Assembly: GCA_015847255.1 (NCBI GenBank)
Contig: JADLZK010000236.1
Coordinates: forward strand, 43,409-107,408
Direction: 5' to 3'
Length of the DNA: 64,000 nt
From: Hyparrhenia diplandra
Taxonomy: Eukaryota > Streptophyta > Magnoliopsida > Poales > Poaceae
The notes below the pieces were generated by a model that saw nothing but the letters and a program-made list of their open reading frames with translations, did not search any database and was not told the DNA's origin. Made by a program: the position numbers and the translations under genes. Every line of letters begins with the position of its first letter. The stretch's first letter is position 1. Of the stretch, positions 57,172 through 64,000 are shown piece after piece.

Positions 57172-58437
57172 TCACTGCACGTTCCCGGCGGCGAGCCATC
57201 GGCTAGCGGCGGCCGCGCACTGGCCACGGTGCACGCGCTTCCAATCCAGCGCCTGGCATGCGCGCGAGCAGTAAATGGCAGACCCGCACGCGGAGCACCG
57301 CCGGAACTCGTGCCGCCGCGTCTCCCGCCGCCCGCACCGCGGGTGCGAGCACAGGCGCACGTCGCCGTCGCCTTCTCCTCCTCTTGTCTTGGCGGCCAGC
57401 AGCTCCCACCACTCCACCATGAACCTCCTGGCAGCGTCTTCGTCTTCTTCTTCTTGGCCGTTTCGGCGGCGGCGGGTGCGAGGAGGCGGAGGAGACGCGC
57501 ACGTGCTCGCGCGCGGCGGCGTGAAGCAGGAAGTAGCGTCCGGTCGCGGCGTCGCGGCGCGCGCCGTAGCCGTCCTGCAGGCAGTGGCCGAGCTCGCGGA
57601 GCGCCGGGACGTGGCCGAGCCACGCGGCGCGCGCGCACAGCGCCACCCCGCGCGCGGGTCCTTGTCCGCTTTTACTCCGCCGCTGCCGTTGAACTGCACC
57701 ACGGCGAGCGCGTACAGCGCCGCCGCGTGCCCGCCCGCCGCCGCGCGCGCGCCAGTAGCGCCACCCCCCGTCGGCCTGCTCCCGATGCAGTAGAACCTCA
57801 CCTGGCATCATCGATCAACGTGCAGCGGCAATGACTCAGGAAACAGAGGATGGTTCGTTGAATGGAAGCCGAGCAGAGGAAAGAGCGGAGGCCGTTATGT
57901 TACCATGCCGAGGAAGTAGCAGGCGTGGAGGTTTCCGGCGGCCGCGCACCGCCGCAAGAACCGGTGCGCCGCATCGGACCACCTCCCCGCAGGCACGGCG
58001 ACGGCCGCCGCCGACGCACGCGACAGCACGGCGGGGTGCGCCGCGAGGTCCCGGAACCTCCTGCACCTGCAACCGGCCAACACAGGACAAGAGGAGAAGA
58101 CTGACTCAGCACAGGGACAAACGAGGCAAAGGCGCGCGACGGCGACGGGCAGAATAAGCAACGGATCAGAGGAACAGAGCAGAGACATGCTATGGTAGCT
58201 ACTCACGGTAGCGCCGCGGCAGCGAGGTCGGCGGGGCACCGGGCGCGCGCCGCGAGCCCGGCCAACACGGCCAGCACGAGGTCGTCGGGGAGGCAGTCGA
58301 ACGCGTCAACGCCACCGCCGCCACGGTGGCCGCCGGACGGCCTTCTGCTTCGCCGGTGGCGTGGCCGCCTTACTGTTCTTACAGCCGCCGGCGCGGCTGC
58401 CTTTGCTGAGGCCGCTCCTGGTCCTCGGCTTCCTCAT
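57172..58437 (-). CDS. F-box protein with Sel1-like repeats and MYND zinc finger, frameshifted in this sequence
   Basis: Three minus-strand exons: 58437-58207, 58066-57904 and about 57801-57172. Exon 1 starts MRKPRTRSGLSKGS with a basic leader, then the F-box VDAFDCLPDDLVLAVLAGLA in another frame. Exon 2 continues CRRFRDLAAHPAVLSRASA and RFLRRCAAAGNLHACYFLGM. Exon 3 gives Sel1-like repeats (RFYCIGSRP, ALYALAVVQFNGSGG, VALCARAAWLGHVPALRELG, HCLQDGYGARRD) and a C-terminal MYND finger (CSHPRCGRRE, FRRCSACGSAIYCSRACQ, DWKRVHRGQC). Relatives such as Arabidopsis At1g67340 are predicted SCF ubiquitin-ligase adaptors. Frame breaks: about 58345, a missing G at 57646-57649 (VAL site) and about 57475. 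All lie in GC-rich runs with intact homology on both sides, so sequence errors are likely. A TATA box sits 58 bp upstream of the ATG. Confidence 0.88.
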
Positions 58438-58493
58438 GGCGGCTGGCCGGCAGGGCCGGGGAGGGAGGGAGCGGTAGATGTGCGTGAGACGTG

Positions 58494-58500
58494 TATATAT
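58494..58500 (-). promoter_or_regulatory. TATA box of the F-box/MYND gene
   Basis: The minus strand reads ATATATA in CGCATATATACACG, 58 bp upstream of the ATG at 58437, implying a short leader of about 25-30 nt. Confidence 0.55.
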
Positions 58501-59949
58501 GCGCAGCGCAGCGGTGCAGAGACGTGAGGCGTGCACGCGGCAGCACAGAGAGGAGGTGGTGCGGTGGTTGGTTGGACGGGTTTTGCCCAGGGACTACGGC
58601 GGCGGGCGGCGTTCGTTTGACCGCCGCAGCCGGGGCGGCCATTCAGCATCGAGTGGTGCGTGCGCGCGGCTCGTCGATGGCTGCACTGCGCACACCGTTC
58701 CTTGCAATCCGTGCCATGCGTCCGTCTATTTGAGTGTTTGTTTGTCGCGATCTCCAACGTGCATCAGTACGTAGCCGCGCGGATAGGCCCGAGCCATGCC
58801 AGCCGCGCACAACGTTCAAACAAAGAGATTGCTCGTTTTTAGGCAACCTCATGGGAGTATGGTCGATAATTTTGCAACTCAGCATTGCCCCACAATAGTA
58901 TATGACTAAACGGCTGAAATAGGAGAGAGTTTTAGCATCGACTTTTTGCAAAATTGTGGACAGTCTAGGGCTTCAGGCCTCGAGATCCGAAAAATTGATT
59001 TGAAGCACCAGCTTCATCTAGCTCAACCATAGGGCAACTGGATCTAAGCTCCTACCACTCTAGCTGTAATATAAAATTATTATAGATATAAATATCAAAC
59101 AGGCTAAAATGAAAAAAATCCCATTGAACGTTTGAGTATCATGTTTGACCATCCGCTTTATTCAAATTATTTTGACAAATCATAAAATAAATAAGTTATG
59201 ATTAAAGTATGTCCAAAGTTTAAAAAAAAAATATTTACATATTTTTTTTGAATAAGATGAATGACTAAACAAAATGGCACGGAGTCCAAAGTGACAAACT
59301 CAATGGGATAGAGGGAGTAAAGTACCAATTTATTTGGAGGGCTCTAGCTCAATAAGCTAAAAACAGAAAGACAAGGCACAACAGTGTCTTTGTCTTCCTG
59401 CACCATGACAAGCTCGGTGTCTTCCTCGCACCACAACAAGCTCAGGTGGCGGCTGCGTGTGTTGAGGGAGGGGGATGCCCGGTCAGTGGTCACGTGGCGG
59501 GGCTAGGACAGAGGCATGCACGATGTCGAAGATGATGGGAAAGAAAAGCAAGTTGATGCATTGGAGTGTGTAATTAGTGGCAGTGGTGAGCAATTTTCTC
59601 CAACTCCACAAAATTTGAGCTTTTATTGCACACCTAGAGGTGCTCTATGAAATCCATGGATCTGAGGGCAGATCCATGGATTTCGCGGAGCACTATGGTG
59701 GATTTGCACAATGCTAAAAGCATTTTGATTAAAAAAAAGGAAGTGTAACTAGTTTCTTTTTGCTGACCCGAACCACTTGGAGCTCTCATCAAACATGCCC
59801 CAATTAGCTGTCACATGAGGCATTTTGGTGGCTTAGCAATTTATGAAACTGTAGAAGATCTGAAAACTAATTATAGATAGACTAGATATAATTGCTTATA
59901 TGAAGATATTAACTATCACAATTTAATGTTTAGTGGATGAGTTTTTTTT
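58501..59949. other. Upstream region of the F-box/MYND gene and intergenic DNA
   Basis: 58500-58800 is GC-rich promoter-proximal DNA. 59040-59318 resembles a Stowaway-type MITE with a right end GGGATAGAGGGAG(TA); its left end was not found. No gene. Confidence 0.45.
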
Positions 59950-60582
59950 TAGAAAAGGGAATATATATTAATATCTTAGCTTCTGCATCGACTAATGCAT
60001 ATGGTTGTTCATTATTACAGGAAGATAAAACAATTCCAAGGAATCTCAAAACCAAAAGTTTTAAGCCATCAAGACAATAATAAAGATTTCGAAAGGAACA
60101 AAGTAAATAGCAATCCTGTTGCTAAAACTCAACTTCATTCGGTTGTCTCAATCGTCCTACAACCCGCCTTTATGAACTGGCGATCCTCCTCCTTCAGAAG
60201 TAAGATACTGATGCACGGTCCAATGCGCCCCTTGAAGATAACCTGTAAATAAGATAGTGTTGTGGTCTTGTCAAACACAACATCTAACCAAAGTGACCAA
60301 CAGATAACACTTGCATCCCACAAGAATTTGAGATTTCATTTTTTTCTATTTAACCCTTCCAGACAACCTGTAAACAAATTGTGTACACTTCTTAGAGGTT
60401 TGAGGTTGAATGAAATATGAATGATTCTCCAAATAAATTTAGCATAATGACAATCAAAAAGTAGATGTTGTATGGTCTCATTGAATGAACAGAAACAACA
60501 CTTTTGATCTCCTTGCTACTGTCTCCTGGCTAAATTATCCTTGGTGAGATTATGTGTTTTCAATTTCATCAAGGTTCCTGTT
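59950..60582 (-). pseudogene. LINE (L1-type) 3' fragment with zf-RVT region
   Basis: On the minus strand the order is KTHNLTKDNLARR, CFCSFNETIQHLLFDCHYAK, FIWRIIHISFNLKPLRSVHN (zinc-binding end of the reverse transcriptase ORF), then ICWSLWLDVVFDKTTTLSYL and QVIFKG, then a 3' UTR and an A-rich end at about 59942-59951. Stops interrupt it and only the last part of ORF2 is present, as in 5'-truncated LINEs. A fold-back sits at its 5' end. Confidence 0.8.
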
Positions 60583-60609
60583 CTTGATGAGATTGAAAAC
60601 ACATAATCT
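60547..60609. repeat. Near-perfect 27-bp hairpin at the LINE 5' end
   Basis: Arm 60547-60573 (AGATTATGTGTTTTCAATTT...) is the inverse of 60583-60609 except for one T/G position, which would pair as G-U in RNA. The loop is 9 nt. It sits where the LINE homology stops. Confidence 0.85.
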
Positions 60610-61066
60610 GCTCGATAAAACTATTCTAAGACGTTACCTGTCAAACTAGCACTCCTCCTGATTGTGTTTGCAATAGCTTTTGCACATCCTGTTATTGTTA
60701 ATGGAAAGTGTACCGACAAGGAGAAAACAGACACCCTGCAACATTGTGAAGATTACCTCAAGCATGGAAAGCATTGTGAAGAGCACAACGATCACACACT
60801 TACATGGATCCTGTTGCGCAGCAGCATTAGAGGTGCCCCCGCCCTGGACATGCAATGCATCGTCGATCTACTTACAGCAAAAGAGAAGAGCGAATACAGG
60901 GAAGCAAATATATTGCAGCTCAAACATCTCTGCTATCCTTTTACAGGGTCTCCTGTTAATCAGGTATGAACTTATTACTATGAGTTGGTAATAAAATAAT
61001 TAGATTAATCCTAATAAATCAGACATTGACGCTAAACTATTTTCTTGACAGGTCATCATGGCCTAA
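60610..61066 (+). pseudogene. Small secreted cysteine-rich protein (LTP/prolamin-like), 5'-truncated or frameshifted
   Basis: Exon 1 (to 60963) starts in frame KTLPVKLALLLIVFAIAFAH, a signal peptide lacking its Met because the LINE fold-back ends just upstream. The mature part begins at GKCTDKEKTDTLQHCEDYLK and has HGKHCEEHND. A CC pair (HGSCCAAALEVP) then appears only in the next frame, before ALDMQCIVDLLTAKEKSEYR and LKHLCYPF return to the first frame. A missing C in the run 60836-60840 and one upstream indel near 60800 would explain this. Exon 2 (61052-61066) adds VIMA and a stop. The cysteine order suggests a bifunctional-inhibitor/LTP-like or ECA1-like fold; the exact family is unsure. 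A SINE sits 50 bp downstream. Confidence 0.6.
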
Positions 61067-61117
61067 AAGGGAGCACACTCAGCGCAGCCATGCATCGCTG
61101 ATGGAGAGCATGTGTTT

Positions 61118-61415
61118 TTTTTTTAGATTACACAGTACAACGCAGACGCTCAACACGCACGCACACTCACCCCTATGAACACACATACGTAAACCCTACC
61201 CCTATGAGCACCTTCGAAGGACTGAGCCGGCAAATCTTGAAGTTCCGAAGTCACCACTAGCGCCTCGCTATCGACGGGACGCCGCCTACCACTTAATGCA
61301 TAGCGCCGGAAAATCCTGAAATAAATCCAGGATAAAGTGTCGCACCCAGGATTTGAACCCTGGGTGGGAGCCCCCTAACCAATGGCCTTTACCATTGAGC
61401 CATGAGCCCCTTGAC
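61118..61415 (-). mobile_element. tRNA-derived SINE, 298 bp, 17-bp target duplication
   Basis: On the minus strand it starts at 61415 with a tRNA-like head: A box TGGCTCAATGG (61391-61402) and B box GGTTCAAATCC (61349-61359). A body follows, ending GTACTGTGTAATCT and poly(A). ATGGAGAGCATGTGTTT flanks both sides (61101-61117, 61416-61432). The tail resembles grass SINEs that share LINE 3' ends. The head is not a functional tRNA gene. Confidence 0.9.
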
Positions 61416-61432
61416 ATGGAGAGCATGTGTTT

Positions 61433-62099
61433 GAATGAGATGGATAGATATAACATACCTTCTACATAATAAATTCATGAAGTGCGTGATCGTTGTGGTC
61501 TGTGATGTTGATTAAGTAATTAAGGGAAACCTGATTGATAAATATTTTAAGTGTCTTTTTGTTTGATTGTGTGAGAGCATATCTTCATTGGGATGCAAAC
61601 AAGTTTGTGTCTTTCTGTTCGAGGAAAAAGCAGAAAGCTTTAAACATTAATAACACGAAGCAGAAAGGAAGCTTGACCATATATATGTCCATTTCACTTC
61701 AAACCCTATCCAAGAAAACATTAACAAAATTCTATAGAGAAGGAAGACGTACTATAATATCTAAGAAACTCATTTTTGCCTTTGCTTCGTCTTCAGTCTT
61801 CTATAATTGGTGAAACATTTTGCCTACGGGCTCTAGGGACTCATTGGTCAAGTCGTCCAACGTGCATCATTTGGCTTCACGAAGCTAACAATTTGTCTAC
61901 ACATACTACATTTGGCCATGCAACTTGGACGTTGTCATACTGCAGCATTGTCCGCGACAAGCTTGTATTAGAGATCACACACTGGCAAATTTTGATTTTG
62001 TCACGTCTAATCTTCTCTCCATGTTTTCTTAATAACTACTGAAACTGAAAAGCGGTGATAAATCAACTTTCCAGTGTTGCTTGCTTAACTGAAGAAAGA
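61433..62099. other. AT-rich, no gene recognised
   Basis: Short ORFs without recognisable content. Confidence 0.5.
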
Positions 62100-62600
62100 T
62101 AGCAACACTACAGTTTTTTAGATAATGGAATAGACGATGTCATATTCCAGCCTCCACACATCAGGGTGATGCTTTAGCCATTCCTTGTTACAATAGCTAT
62201 CCTCGCAGCAAAGCAAGCTCATAGTTCAACGAACGAAAGCGCAAAAAAGAGACCCAACACCTTCAAAATTAACCTATGTGTGTAAACCTCTATTCTTGTC
62301 CAGCAAAAATCTCCATTGCGGTGATCTCCAAAGCACAATAAGCATTTCGCACAACTTTTCGATTCACAATATGTGGCCTTGAATAAAACTTGCATAAAAG
62401 ATGGTACCTTTTGTTTATCGAACACAATGTCATACCAACACAGCCATAAAGACCAGTACGGAGCACAAACTCCCATCAAAATTTGGTGCCTTATCGTTTT
62501 GTCTACTCCATTTGGCCAAGAAATAATAATTTTCCTCCTCCTTTCTGGTAGACAACCGAAGGTATAATCAGATGACACATGTCCTCAAGACAGATTTTGC
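62100..62600 (-). pseudogene. Second LINE 3' fragment
   Basis: The minus strand gives RHQILMGVCAPYWSLWLCWY then DIVFDKQKVPSFMQVLFKAT, the same C-terminal motif (WSLWL..D.VFDK......QV.FKA) as in the fragment at 59950-60582. Then come a 3' UTR and an A-rich end near 62110-62117. The two fragments share orientation and are diverged, so they are separate insertions. Confidence 0.7.
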
Positions 62601-62837
62601 CCATCATTTAACATACCTATTAGGATTTGACACTTAAGAGTAACTTGTGCATAGCTATCTAGGTAGTTCAACTATTGTATTTGAAGCAACACCATAATAA
62701 GGAAAAAAACATCACACCCAAATTCATTTTCAGAATGGCTAGCTCATTCACTTCTATCTCACTATCCATAGAAATCATCGATTTTAGAGACAAACTGAAA
62801 CCCAACTGCCATATAAATCGATTTCTAAAGGCAAAAG
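62601..62837. other. AT-rich spacer
   Basis: Nothing recognised. Confidence 0.5.
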
Positions 62838-63090
62838 AGCCTCTAACCAAGTGGTTAGGGCACTGAATAGCATCCAACAGTCTTGGGTTCGACTTGCAAG
62901 TGGAAATGAATAAAACAAGTTTGAAGTAAAAAATACAAAAAATAGGTTGGGGTTTACCCGACTCATTTCGGTCAAAAAGGTGGTCCACCTTTAAAAAACA
63001 ATTTTCCATATAAAATTCGTAAATCAAGTAATAAAAGCACATACGCCTGTGGTTTTTGTACACATGTGGTCTGTGGATCAAACTCAAAAT
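62838..63090 (+). mobile_element. tRNA-derived SINE-like element
   Basis: GCCTCTAACCAAGTGGTTAG carries an A-box-like TAACCAAGTGG (62844-62854), and GGTTCGACTTG (62886-62896) is B-box-like at normal spacing. The 3' end is uncertain, so the right border is approximate. Confidence 0.55.
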
Positions 63091-63640
63091 CTCAAGCCTC
63101 ACGTGTTCTTTCCATACAACTCCACCACAAACTTATTTGTGACGGGGGGGGTGATATTGTCCTTTTGTATTTATTTAGCAAGTATTGAAATTAATATTTG
63201 AGCCCCTAAACGATTTCAAATGAAAAAAATTTGAACTAAAAAATGATAAATCTTGTCAAGTACTATAACTTTGTTTAGGTTGTTTCTCCATTTAAGATCT
63301 TCTAAAATATTATAAGATTTGAATTTCAAAATCTAAGCACTGAAACATAAATTTTGGATTTTAAATGATTTCAAATGAAAAGGTCACATTCATCGACTTC
63401 CAAGTTTAACTTTTATATAATAATTTTTTTTCTTTATGTGACTTGATTTTGGAAAAAAAAATTACAATCTATTTGGTGTTGTGCCTATTTAGACCATAGT
63501 GCTAGACACCTTTGGAAATTAATTTCTAGAAGCGGATGAAGTTTCCAACCACCTCTAAAATTTATCTACTTCAGTTGTCTCTAGAAATCCCATTTCTAGA
63601 TGGAGTTATGTGTTCTTTGAGGAACCAAACAGTTCCATAT
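63091..63640. other. AT-rich, no gene seen
   Basis: A run of 8 G at about 63145 and several AT-rich repeats; no coding content. Confidence 0.5.
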
Positions 63641-63960
63641 TTGGCTTGTTTATTTGGATTGCCTAACAAATCTTAGTCTGATGCATGCGTGACTTGGTGG
63701 GTGAAAAATTTTGGAACTTGATTTTTAGAGGTTGCACCATATTTTTGAGGAAAGAAGCTCTAAAAATATGGAACAGTTCCTCGCCAGATAATATGGAAAT
63801 TGATTTCTCAGCCACAACAAAATATTGAGGAACCAAACAGTTCCATATTTTATTTTTGAGGTACATCCAAATAAACAAGCCTGATCCATATTTTTAGAGG
63901 TTGGTTCTCTAGAAATTGATTTCTCAGTCAGGCAACACATTATCTGGAGAGGAACCAAAA
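63641..63960. repeat. Inverted-repeat (MITE-like) cluster
   Basis: GGCTTGTTTATTTGGAT (about 63646) is inverted at about 63865-63882 as ATCCAAATAAACAAGCC. GAGGAACCAAACAGTTCCATA occurs at about 63619 and 63828 and again, changed, at about 63950. No clear target duplication was found. Nested copies of one MITE family are likely. Confidence 0.55.
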
Positions 63961-64000
63961 GTTCCATATTTTCACATTTAATAAGGGCCTAGTGCATGTA

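Noticed and set aside
57082..57834. 250-aa plus-strand ORF
   Set aside because: Antisense of the F-box/MYND exon 3, with no domain of its own.
61349..61402. Possible tRNA gene
   Set aside because: A and B boxes are present, but the cloverleaf is degenerate, and the sequence continues into a SINE body with poly(A) and a target duplication.
62844..62896. Second possible tRNA gene
   Set aside because: Box motifs only; the surrounding sequence fits a SINE head better.

Overview
This window is plant nuclear DNA, almost certainly from a grass (Poaceae), and a panicoid-type grass seems plausible. Evidence: GC-rich grass-type exons beside AT-rich intergenic DNA, GT-AG introns, proteins that read as grass orthologues (plastid-type 6-phosphogluconate dehydrogenase, DHFR-TS, ACD6-like ankyrin protein, F-box/MYND protein), and a typical grass repeat load (Ty3/gypsy and Ty1/copia LTR elements, Helitrons, Mutator-type elements, Stowaway MITEs, LINE and SINE relics). 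Species cannot be named from the sequence.

Layout. 1-15.1 kb is nested retrotransposon DNA: a minus-strand, non-coding Athila-like element (1-5543) beside a FAR1-type relic, then the 5' part of a Ty3/gypsy element with a 3.7-kb LTR (from 6397) whose ORFs are split by a solo LTR (10905-12265). 15.2-16.9 kb holds two decayed gene copies on opposite strands: a CDK-F-like kinase and a beta-1,3-galactosyltransferase. 17.7-25.5 kb is an open four-exon ankyrin/PGG gene on the minus strand; its 5.6-kb intron carries a TIR element and a Helitron with glycerol kinase and PPR-like exons. 26-30 kb carries a Mutator-type MITE and a Pack-MULE-like element, both with 9-bp target duplications. 30.0-34.1 kb is bifunctional DHFR-TS (plus). 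37.2-38.7 kb is 6-phosphogluconate dehydrogenase (plus), with a MITE just upstream and a complete copia element (39062-44308) just downstream. 44.3-51.3 kb is mostly featureless. 51.3-55.2 kb holds a broken B3-domain gene (minus), a ribosomal protein L38 copy (plus) and a Helitron 3' end. 57.2-58.4 kb is an F-box/Sel1/MYND gene (minus). 59-64 kb holds LINE, SINE and MITE relics around a small secreted cysteine-rich gene.

Connections. DHFR-TS (folate/dTMP synthesis) and 6PGDH (NADPH supply) are adjacent and co-oriented, but nothing here shows joint regulation. Several well-conserved genes (DHFR-TS, 6PGDH, F-box/MYND, the cysteine-rich gene) are broken by 1-2-nt indels, mostly in homopolymer runs, with intact homology on both sides. 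I read most of these as long-read consensus errors, not real pseudogenes. The ankyrin gene is open across all four exons. No new defence or metabolic system was found. The most unusual signals are copia LTR mismatches confined to CAG/CTG sites, three tiny poly(A) insertions with 12-15-bp target duplications, a gene-capturing Helitron inside a gene, and a 27-bp fold-back at the 5' end of a LINE.
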